Positions 55,670-64,000 of a stretch of DNA of 64,000 nucleotides are shown here, piece by piece. The translations under genes were made by a program, and so were the position numbers. This DNA comes from Lentilactobacillus hilgardii DSM 20176 = ATCC 8290 (GTDB lineage: Bacteria; Bacillota; Bacilli; Lactobacillales; Lactobacillaceae), in assembly GCF_000159315.1 (NCBI RefSeq), contig NZ_GG669999.1, positions 1 to 64,000 on the forward strand, in the 5' to 3' direction. Position 1 is the first letter of the stretch. Each line of letters begins with the position of its first letter. The notes beneath the pieces are model-generated. The model did not search any database, was not told where the DNA came from, and saw only the letters and a list, made by a program, of their open reading frames with translations.

Positions 55670-56743
55670 ATGGTAAAAGAATCTGTTAAGCATCTTAATC
55701 CGTACGTTCCCGAAAAGACACTGGATGATCTTAAAAAACAATATGGACTTAAAAAATTAGTTCGACTGTCAGCCAATGAAAATGCGTTTGGCACTTCTCC
55801 CGAGGTTGCGCGAGCTTTAGACAGTTGGCATTTTTCAGATGCAAATTTATATCCTGACAGTAACGCCGAGGTCCTTCGACGGAGTATTGCCACCCGGTTT
55901 AATATCAGTGAAGATCATCTGCTCTTTGGAAATGGCTTGGATGAGGTCATTGAACTATTATGTCGGGTTATTCTTGAACCCGGAGATGAAGTGATCGATC
56001 CTGCCCTGACGTTCTCCGAATACCAGCTTCATTCTCAAATTGAAGGTGCCAAGATCAAACGGGTTGCACTTGATGATGCCGGGTATTTGAACTTAGCAGC
56101 TATTAAACGGCAATTAACGCCTAAAACTAAAATCATATGGATTTGCAATCCTAATAATCCAACTGGGACTTTTTTAGAACCGGCCACCATTAAATCCTTT
56201 TTGGAAGCTATACCGGATAGCGTTACGGTGATTGTAGATGAAGCTTATATTGACTTTGTGAATGAAAAAAATGTTTCGGTTATTCAATTGACCAAGCAAT
56301 TTAATAACTTGGTTGTGTTAAGGACACTTTCAAAAGCTTATGGATTGGCTAATTTTCGAGTTGGTTATGCTGTTTGTAATCCACCTTTAATGGCCTATCT
56401 TCAAGCCGCTCGATTACCTTACAATTTGAGTACTTTTGCCGAGGTGGCTGCTACCGCAGCTTTTAAAGATACAGAATTTGTCAAACGGGTTGTCAACACG
56501 ATTGCTGAAGAGCGTATTAAATGGAACCGCTTTTTAACGAAACAAAAACTACCTTTTTACGAGTCATCTGCCAACTTTATTTTTTTCAAAGCAGGTAATT
56601 CAGATAAACTACATGATTATTTACTTAGAAACGGTTACCTAATCAGAAATGGATTAAAGCCGGGATGGTTGAGAATTACGATAGGAAGGCCTGAGGACAA
56701 TTCAGCAGTTCAGAAATTAATGGCAGCGTATTTCAACGCGTAA
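55670..56743 (+). CDS. hisC: Histidinol-phosphate aminotransferase
   Basis: This 357-aa PLP fold I enzyme has LSANENAFGTSP near 32-43, NPNNPTGTFL near 160-169, DEAYIDF near 190-196, PLP lysine in TLSKAYGLANFRVGY near 221-235 and RITIGRPEDN near 338-347. GGGGG precedes ATG. Last gene of the his operon; no clear terminator follows before mnmA. Confidence 0.95.
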   Translation: MVKESVKHLNPYVPEKTLDDLKKQYGLKKLVRLSANENAFGTSPEVARALDSWHFSDANLYPDSNAEVLRRSIATRFNISEDHLLFGNGLDEVIELLCRVILEPGDEVIDPALTFSEYQLHSQIEGAKIKRVALDDAGYLNLAAIKRQLTPKTKIIWICNPNNPTGTFLEPATIKSFLEAIPDSVTVIVDEAYIDFVNEKNVSVIQLTKQFNNLVVLRTLSKAYGLANFRVGYAVCNPPLMAYLQAARLPYNLSTFAEVAATAAFKDTEFVKRVVNTIAEERIKWNRFLTKQKLPFYESSANFIFFKAGNSDKLHDYLLRNGYLIRNGLKPGWLRITIGRPEDNSAVQKLMAAYFNA

Positions 56744-56842
56744 TTTAACATGTGATCAGTGGCATTTCATCGCAGAATGCGTTAATATAAATTTTACTGG
56801 AAATTACGACCTTCACTCGTGGATTCTCCAGAATCTAATTGA

Positions 56843-57982
<1,140 letters not shown>

Positions 57983-58061
57983 CGATAACGGAACGAGTGT
58001 GCGGATCAAAGCGGTTAGCACCCGGAATATAAGGCATTGATTTAAAATGACTTGTCCAAGT

Positions 58062-58103
58062 CAAAAAGGAAGACCAGACGATTTTGTCTGATCTTCCTTT
58101 TTG
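58062..58103 (+). terminator. Bidirectional terminator, mnmA / AEC transporter
   Basis: AAAAAGGAAGACCAGAC pairs with GTCTGATCTTCCTTTTT (one mismatch) around a short loop, between convergent genes. Confidence 0.92.
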
Positions 58104-58146
58104 CTTTCAGTAACATTGAAATAACAGGGGCAATTATTATTAATGG

Positions 58147-59067
58147 TTATCCGATTAACCACATAAAGATAGGCATTGTGATGAATGAGAAAACGGTGCT
58201 CCAAAATTGAATGGAAGCAATTTCGGATTCATTTATTTTGAATTGGATGGCCAAAGTAGTTGGCATCGTGGCAGTTGGAATGGCCAAGGTCAAAACAACG
58301 ATATTGATGAGGCTGGCTGGTGCATTGACTGCTAACATAATTAGCCAAATGATACATGGAAAAATCACGTTTTTGGCAAAGACGCTAACCCCAATAGATA
58401 AATTAATGGTAATTCTTCTGGTAAAGAGAACAATTCCGATTGAGAATAAGGCAAGTCCACCGGCAACTTTACCAAGAACCATAAACGTATTTTCCAGTTC
58501 CACCGGCATTTGCCAACCTGCCAGGGCAATCACAAAGCCAAGCAGTGCGCTGATGACCAACGGTTTTTTGAATGTGCTGATTAGCCGCTGACCCAGGGAT
58601 GTGACTTCTCCCTCTTTTGCAAGGGAAGCAAAAACAGCTGGTAATAGTAAAATGTTGATAATCAGCGTACAAAGGCCGATGGTAATGGCACTGACCTGAT
58701 TGCCAAATAATAGCGGTAAAATAGCCGAACCGATAAATGGGACCGATGGGTCGGCAACTGATAAGGCACGTAAAGACGAAAGGTCAAGTGGCAATCTAAA
58801 ACCGAACCGATAAGCGATAATCAAAACAATGTAACAGCCAACCATACCAACCAACAGCCAACCGGCTAATGGAATGTCGGCAATGATAATCTTTCTGGGA
58901 GTCCCCCATATACCGGCAAAAACGCTGAACGGAAGTGCATAATTCATGACTAATTTTACAAATTGCTGACTATCGTGATCATCAAAATCATTTCGATAAG
59001 CAGCGAAGTACCCGATTCCGATCGTGACAATAATCGGAATCAAGGCAAACAATAGTGTTTGAAGCAT
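58147..59067 (-). CDS. AEC-family transporter
   Basis: This 306-aa polytopic protein shows about ten hydrophobic segments in two halves, as in the auxin efflux carrier family. Bacterial members often move malate, malonate or other carboxylates; the substrate here is unknown. The conserved N-terminal half (GYFAAYRNDFDDHDSQQFVKLVMNYALP) is present. GGGGG lies about 9 nt before ATG. Single gene between a terminator and a divergent phosphatase. Confidence 0.87.
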   Translation of the reverse strand: MLQTLLFALIPIIVTIGIGYFAAYRNDFDDHDSQQFVKLVMNYALPFSVFAGIWGTPRKIIIADIPLAGWLLVGMVGCYIVLIIAYRFGFRLPLDLSSLRALSVADPSVPFIGSAILPLLFGNQVSAITIGLCTLIINILLLPAVFASLAKEGEVTSLGQRLISTFKKPLVISALLGFVIALAGWQMPVELENTFMVLGKVAGGLALFSIGIVLFTRRITINLSIGVSVFAKNVIFPCIIWLIMLAVNAPASLINIVVLTLAIPTATMPTTLAIQFKINESEIASIQFWSTVFSFITMPIFMWLIG

Positions 59068-59231
59068 CCCAATTTCCCCCTAATGTGCTTTTCAATTCCA
59101 GAGTCATTGACTTAATGAGATCTGTATGAGAAAAAAGCTAATTAAAGTAAGCTTACCACTGAATAATTAAGTTTTGAAGCGTCTAAATGGTGAAATGATA
59201 AATTTTAATAGTCGAGGTGCAAAACACTTTT

Positions 59232-59273
59232 CACAGCACACTGAATTTCTTTGAAATTCAGTAGCAATGCTGT
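59232..59273 (+). promoter_or_regulatory. Long hairpin upstream of the phosphatase gene
   Basis: ACTGAATTTC (59240-59249) and GAAATTCAGT (59253-59262) form a perfect 10-bp stem with a TTT loop, flanked by a second pair ACAGCA/TGCTGT. No T run follows, so it is probably not a terminator. It could be an operator or a leader structure. Confidence 0.45.
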
Positions 59274-59312
59274 CATAATAGATGAGTGATTAACATACGG
59301 GAGGAATGGCTT

Positions 59313-59969
59313 TTGACACGATTATATTTTGTACGACATGGAAAGACTGAATGGAATCTCGAAAGCCGATACCAGGGTGCTGGCGGTGACTCGCCGCTAC
59401 TTTCTGAAAGTTATAAGGAAATGGCATTACTTGCAGCTCATTTTCAAGACATTTCTTTCAATCATATATATGCCAGTCCGATTAAACGGGCTCGCGTTAC
59501 CGCCGAAACAATTGGCAGGCGTCTCAAAAGTCACCCTGCCATTTCTTTATTGTCCAGATTGGAAGAATTTAACCTGGGTAAAATGGAGGGAATGAAATTT
59601 TCTGACGTTGAACAACGTTATCCGCAAGAATTTGAAAATTTCCGAAATCATCCTGATCTTTATGATCCTGCTGAAATTGGCGGTGAGAGTTACTTGGATG
59701 TCATTAATCGAATGACACCCGCCATTATTGAGATAGTCAACAACAATCCCCACAAAAACGTCATGATTGTCAGTCATGGTGCTGCACTGAACGCAGAGAT
59801 AAATCATTTGTTGGGGACACCACTTGCTGATTTACGGAAACGCGGTGGGTTGGCAAATACCAGCACGACTATTATAGAAAGTCATGATGCTGGAAAATCT
59901 TTCTCCCTGATTAAGTGGAATGATACAAGTTATTTAAACAAAAAATTGGATGAAACTGATCTAGTCTAG
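59313..59969 (+). CDS. Histidine phosphatase / phosphoglycerate mutase family
   Basis: This 218-aa enzyme has the phospho-His motif LYFVRHGKTEWN near 4-15, SPIKRARVTAE near 55-65 and a second catalytic His in VSHGAALNAE near 155-164. Substrate unclear: family members range from mutases to broad phosphatases. TTG 59313 has GGGAGG 8 nt upstream; an in-frame GTG at 59286 is less supported. The TPR gene follows within 10 nt. Confidence 0.88.
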   Translation: MTRLYFVRHGKTEWNLESRYQGAGGDSPLLSESYKEMALLAAHFQDISFNHIYASPIKRARVTAETIGRRLKSHPAISLLSRLEEFNLGKMEGMKFSDVEQRYPQEFENFRNHPDLYDPAEIGGESYLDVINRMTPAIIEIVNNNPHKNVMIVSHGAALNAEINHLLGTPLADLRKRGGLANTSTTIIESHDAGKSFSLIKWNDTSYLNKKLDETDLV

Positions 59970-59978
59970 GTGATTGAT

Positions 59979-60743
59979 ATGAAAAAAAATAATTCAGACA
60001 AGATTAAAGAATTGCAAAAGAAGAATCAGGAGAACCAACGTAAATATACTAAGAAACGTGAAGATGAGGAAAAAAAGGCCAATCAACTTGTTCATCAGAT
60101 GGTTTCAAAAATTGATGCCAATCCCCATGATTATCACCATTACTATGATTTGGCAACTTTATTAGTAGAGGGGAAGGATTACGAACAGGCAGAAGAGCTT
60201 TTGATGAAAGCATTGGGGATTTTTGACCAATCCTCTGAGGATATTAAAGATACTTTGAAATTTGGGCTTGGCAATGTTTATTACGCTGCTCAAGAGTACG
60301 ATAGAGCTATCAAAATTTTTCAGGAGATAAATGATGACAAGCTCCAAGCAGAGGCCTACATCATGCTGGCACAAAGTTATATGGCCAAGGGTGACAATAA
60401 GCGGGCAATGGTGTTTGCCTTATCTGCGCAAAGTACCAGGCAAAAGGATCCAGCTGTCAATGAGATGATTGGTGATAATTTGCTAGCACTTGGCAATTTT
60501 TCTCAGGCCGCTGAATTCTATGATTTGGTTTTAACGGCTGAGCCTCAAAATGGTAGGGCCAATTTTAATCGTGGACTGGTTGCGATGGTTGCAGATGAAC
60601 CCTTTGAAAGTTATTTCAAAAGGGCAAATCAATATGATCCGGCATACTTTAATAAGGGCCAAAAAAAATTGAAAGATATTGAAAAATTTATTCAGTTAAA
60701 CGGGACTAAAAAGGCTCATGATCAGCATGGCAAAAAAGACTAA
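59979..60743 (+). CDS. TPR-repeat protein
   Basis: This 254-aa soluble protein has a Lys/Glu/Gln-rich helical start (about 1-40) and then roughly four tetratricopeptide-type helix pairs (about 45-230), e.g. YDLATLLVEGKDYEQAEELLMKAL is the first. It probably mediates protein contacts. A similar gene lies before recD2 in other lactobacilli. AGGTGATTG precedes ATG. Confidence 0.85.
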   Translation: MKKNNSDKIKELQKKNQENQRKYTKKREDEEKKANQLVHQMVSKIDANPHDYHHYYDLATLLVEGKDYEQAEELLMKALGIFDQSSEDIKDTLKFGLGNVYYAAQEYDRAIKIFQEINDDKLQAEAYIMLAQSYMAKGDNKRAMVFALSAQSTRQKDPAVNEMIGDNLLALGNFSQAAEFYDLVLTAEPQNGRANFNRGLVAMVADEPFESYFKRANQYDPAYFNKGQKKLKDIEKFIQLNGTKKAHDQHGKKD

Positions 60744-60798
60744 GTAGGCTTGCTGATTAATCTAGCGAGTCTTGAATCATTTTGTGAGGAGAATTAAA

Positions 60799-63297
60799 GT
60801 GGACCAACCGATGGGATTATTTGAACCCCAAGATAACTTAAATCAAAATATGTACGTTGATGGACGGCTGAAGGCCATTTTCTTTTCTAGCAATGACAGT
60901 TTTTACAAAGTTCTGTTAATTGAAATTACGGATACCAATTTGAACTGGCCGGAAAGTGAAATTGTGGTGACTGGTAACTTTGGCGATGTCGTTGAAGAAA
61001 ACAGCTATCATTTTACCGGAAAGGTTATTGATCACCCAAGGTATGGCAAACAATTTCAAGCCGCCAATTATACGAGTTTAATTGCGACAACCAAGGAGGG
61101 CGTGATTAAATATCTTTCCGGAGATCGGTTTCCCGGTATTGGCAAGCAGACTGCGCAGCGGGTGGTTAAAGTTTTGGGCGATGATGCCATTCAACGAATC
61201 AACGCCGATGGTCGGGTTTTGGATCAGGTGCCGATTACCCAAAAACAACGAGATGCAATTTTGGATAATCTAAGTGTTGATGATGGCTTGGAAAAAGTGA
61301 TTGTGGGGCTTAATTCGTATGGATTTTCTAGTAAAATTGCGTCGGATATTTATGAGAAATACCATGGGGATGCTCTTAAAATTATATCTGAAAATCCTTA
61401 TCAATTGGTGGAGGATATCCGCGGTATTAGTTTTAAACGTGCTGATGCAATTGCATTAAAATTGGGATTAACAGCTGCTTCTACCGAACGGATTAGAGCC
61501 GGTCTGCTGTACGCAATTCAGGAACTTTGCTTTGAAAATGGTGATACTTACACAACAACTTCTGCATTATTGAATATGGCGGGTGACCTGCTGGATACCA
61601 ACACTGAACATCAGGTGAGTGGCCAACAACTCGGCGAATCTCTAATTGAATTAGCTAAGGAACATAAGGTTGTCGGTGAGGGGGACCGAATTTATTTGAG
61701 CTATGTTTATAATGCCGAGGTTCAAATTGCCGAACACTTGAATCGAATTATTAAAAATAAAGACGATAGTGAAGACCATTTTTCTGATGATGCAATTAAA
61801 AACCAAATACGCATGGTTGAAAGTAAGTTTGATATTAATTATGACGATTCACAAAGCCAAGCGATTATAAAAGCTGTGAAATCACCAGCTTTTATTCTGA
61901 CTGGTGGTCCGGGAACCGGTAAGACAACTATTATCAATGGAATTGTCAATACCTATGCCCGACTGCATGAGTATTCATTGGACATCAATGAGTACAAGGA
62001 TAAACCTTTTCCAATTGTGCTGGCTGCACCAACTGGAAGAGCTGCAAAGCATATGTCTGATTCAACCGGACTACCTGCCAGCACGATCCATCGACTGCTT
62101 GGGTTAAATGGACAGGAGTCTGCTGACTATACTTCACCAAAAGATATTGAAGGAAGTTTGCTAATTATTGACGAAATGTCAATGGTTGATACCTTTCTTT
62201 TTAGATTATTGATGCGTGCGGTTCCGAACCATATGCAAATCATCTTTGTCGGCGATCAGGACCAGTTGCCGTCAGTTGGCCCCGGACAAGTGTTTCACGA
62301 TTTACTGACATCCAAGCAGCTTCCTGCCATACATCTTGATAATATTTATCGACAGGAAAAGGGATCTTCAATTGTCCAACTTGCTCATGATATTCATGCG
62401 GGAAAACTTTCTGATAATTTTGACCAAAACCAATCAGATCGTTCGTTTATTGCTTGTAATGAAACGCAACTGCCCTCGGTCATTGAACAGGTTGCCCGTC
62501 GTGCTAAAGACAAAGATTTTGGCTTGATGGATGTACAAGTGCTTGCTCCGATGTATCGGGGAACAGCAGGCATTGATCATTTAAACAACATTTTACAAAA
62601 TGTGTGGCAGGTTAACCCGACTGGTAAATCAGTGACAATTAGAGACCATACGTATCGAATTGGCGACAAAGTCTTACAATTGGTTAACAATCCCGAACAA
62701 AATGTTTTTAATGGGGATTTAGGCATTATTGTAGGAATGGAGGCACCTAAGAACCAAGCGATTCCTACAAAAATAATGATTGACTTTGATGAAACAGAAG
62801 TCACTTATGAGAAGAACGAATGGATTCAATTTACACTAGCCTATTGTACCTCGATTCATAAAGCTCAAGGGAGCGAGTTCCCAATGGTTATTCTGCCGAT
62901 TGTTCGGCAATACTCACGAATGCTGCAGCGGAATTTGCTTTACACAGCTGTTACACGTGCCAGTGACTTCTTAATTATGTTGGGTGAGAAACAGGCTTTT
63001 GAACAATGTGTGCGCAGTATTTCGGTAAATAGAAAAACTAGTTTGGTGCAGCGCCTGGTTGAAGCTATCAGTGAGGAACCGTATCAAGCAGCTAAAAATC
63101 CATCAACAGACAATTTAAATAATTCTGTTAGCATTGGAAGCAATCATGATGAGCAACAGGAAGCGGTGGCATCGAGTGAATCGCGTCATCTCCCCGACCA
63201 CTTAACTGGGGAGATGATTAACGACGAACAAGTTGATCCAATGATTGGAATGGATGGGATAACACCTTATCAATTTGATAAGTCAAATATGTCATAA
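60799..63297 (+). CDS. recD2: RecD2-type DNA helicase
   Basis: This 832-aa SF1B 5'-3' helicase is of the RecBC-independent kind. The long N-terminal region has helix-hairpin-helix elements (GDRFPGIGKQTAQRVVK). The motor has Walker A GGPGTGKT at 369-376, DEMSMVD, GDQDQLPSVGPG, QVLAPMYRGTAG and HKAQGSE. A variable ~80-residue tail follows. Start GTG has GAGGAG 8-9 nt upstream. Such helicases act in repair and fork processing. Confidence 0.94.
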   Translation: MDQPMGLFEPQDNLNQNMYVDGRLKAIFFSSNDSFYKVLLIEITDTNLNWPESEIVVTGNFGDVVEENSYHFTGKVIDHPRYGKQFQAANYTSLIATTKEGVIKYLSGDRFPGIGKQTAQRVVKVLGDDAIQRINADGRVLDQVPITQKQRDAILDNLSVDDGLEKVIVGLNSYGFSSKIASDIYEKYHGDALKIISENPYQLVEDIRGISFKRADAIALKLGLTAASTERIRAGLLYAIQELCFENGDTYTTTSALLNMAGDLLDTNTEHQVSGQQLGESLIELAKEHKVVGEGDRIYLSYVYNAEVQIAEHLNRIIKNKDDSEDHFSDDAIKNQIRMVESKFDINYDDSQSQAIIKAVKSPAFILTGGPGTGKTTIINGIVNTYARLHEYSLDINEYKDKPFPIVLAAPTGRAAKHMSDSTGLPASTIHRLLGLNGQESADYTSPKDIEGSLLIIDEMSMVDTFLFRLLMRAVPNHMQIIFVGDQDQLPSVGPGQVFHDLLTSKQLPAIHLDNIYRQEKGSSIVQLAHDIHAGKLSDNFDQNQSDRSFIACNETQLPSVIEQVARRAKDKDFGLMDVQVLAPMYRGTAGIDHLNNILQNVWQVNPTGKSVTIRDHTYRIGDKVLQLVNNPEQNVFNGDLGIIVGMEAPKNQAIPTKIMIDFDETEVTYEKNEWIQFTLAYCTSIHKAQGSEFPMVILPIVRQYSRMLQRNLLYTAVTRASDFLIMLGEKQAFEQCVRSISVNRKTSLVQRLVEAISEEPYQAAKNPSTDNLNNSVSIGSNHDEQQEAVASSESRHLPDHLTGEMINDEQVDPMIGMDGITPYQFDKSNMS

Positions 63298-63433
63298 TAT
63301 GAACGAATGGCTGAGAAAGGATGATGAAAGCGTTAAACAAACGATTTCTTCTTAACTTTTCACGTTGATTCGCTGTATAGTGGAAGCAAAATTATGGTAG
63401 TATTTAATTAAACAAGAATACTTGGAGGATAAC

Positions 63434-64000
63434 ATGGCTGAATTGAAATCACATCCTAGGATTAAATTATTTTCTTTAAACTCGAATCGTCCACTTGCCG
63501 AAGCGATTAGTCGGGCGGTCGGAGTGCCACTTAGTGATGCAACTGTCGAAAAATTTAGTGATGATGAAATAAAAATAAGTGTGAATGAAAGCATTCGGGG
63601 CGATGAGGTCTATATTATTCAGTCGGTTTCAGATCCTGTTAATTCAAATCTGATGGAATTACTGATTATGGTGGATGCCGTTCGTCGTGCCAGTGCAAAG
63701 TCGATTAATGTCGTCATTCCATATTATGGGTATTCACGGGCAGATCGAAAAGCGCGCTCGCGAGAACCGATTACTGCAAAGCTAGTTGCATCATTCTTGG
63801 AAATGGATGGTGTTGACCGGGTTGTGACGCTTGATTTACATGCGGATCAAATCCAGGGGTTCTTTAACATTCCCGTTGATCATTTAAGAGCAAATACATT
63901 ATTGGCAGATTATTTTGCTAAAAAACACAATGATTCCAACAGTGTTGTTGTTTCACCTGATCATACGGGGGTGTCTCGGGCTCGAAAGTTTGCCGAGCTT
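63434..64000 (+). CDS. prs: Ribose-phosphate pyrophosphokinase, 3' end beyond window
   Basis: The first 189 codons are visible. Prs makes PRPP from ribose 5-phosphate and ATP, the entry substrate for HisG and for purine synthesis. Conserved parts: [13 protein letters not shown] near 13-25, the ATP region [18 protein letters not shown], and [12 protein letters not shown]. The segment normally SPDHGG reads SPDHTG, suggesting a second, divergent Prs. GGAGG lies 7 nt before ATG. Confidence 0.93.
   Translation, partial: MAELKSHPRIKLFSLNSNRPLAEAISRAVGVPLSDATVEKFSDDEIKISVNESIRGDEVYIIQSVSDPVNSNLMELLIMVDAVRRASAKSINVVIPYYGYSRADRKARSREPITAKLVASFLEMDGVDRVVTLDLHADQIQGFFNIPVDHLRANTLLADYFAKKHNDSNSVVVSPDHTGVSRARKFAEL

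Noticed and set aside
63325-63340. CcpA cre-like sequence upstream of prs
   Set aside because: TGAAAGCGTTAAAC fits the first half of the consensus but misses the final conserved bases.

Overview
The window reads as a chromosomal segment of a low-GC Gram-positive lactic acid bacterium in the Lactobacillaceae. The tRNA cluster, the division and cell-wall (dcw) cluster and the spx/mecA/yjbH/relQ neighbourhood all have the lactobacillus/bacillus arrangement, as do the T-box leaders and strong AGGAGG ribosome sites. I cannot fix the genus from sequence alone. No prophage, insertion sequence, CRISPR array or rRNA gene is visible.

Layout: (1) 1-1740, nineteen tRNA genes (the first cut by the window edge) ending in a terminator, with a duplicated fMet-Asp pair. 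(2) 1870-4252, a CopB-type copper ATPase behind a promoter carrying CopY-type operators. (3) 4271-7004, a TRAP/HmoB-like protein, an MBL hydrolase, spx and mecA. (4) 7059-14567, a three-gene lipid-linked glycosylation set (GtrA-like, GT-C, GT2), a divergent two-component system and gamma-glutamylcysteine ligase. (5) 14725-22700, coiA, pepF, yjbH, relQ, nadK, an RluD-type synthase, rlmA and trmL. (6) 22842-42809, ftsK, small membrane-protein genes, the dcw cluster from mraZ to divIVA, then T-box-controlled ileS. (7) 42941-46350, a cold-shock-like gene, nudF, a small membrane protein, mtnN, a cysteine desulfurase and DUF1831. (8) 46769-56743, two tandem branched-chain aminotransferases and a histidine operon. 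(9) 56858-64000, mnmA, an AEC transporter, a phosphatase, a TPR protein, recD2 and the start of prs.

How the parts work together: Spx is a thiol-stress regulator whose turnover depends on ClpXP and the YjbH adaptor, while MecA is a ClpC adaptor, so these genes form a proteolysis/stress block. The dcw genes make lipid II (mraY, murD, murG) and assemble the divisome (ftsL, pbp2B, divIB, ftsA, ftsZ, sepF, divIVA), with MraZ probably controlling the first promoter. The cysteine desulfurase and MnmA belong to the tRNA 2-thiouridine route. HisZ/G/E/I/A/H/F/B/C plus HisK would convert PRPP to histidinol.

Main oddities: the histidine operon has no hisD; hisI has TTA where its initiator should be; the GtrA-like gene has a near-perfect ribosome site in front of ATT rather than a standard start; tRNA-Phe has a broken acceptor-stem pair; and CoiA has Trp where the family usually has a Cys. 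I found no clearly new multi-gene system. The best candidates for follow-up are the non-canonical starts, the incomplete his operon and the glycosylation/two-component locus.
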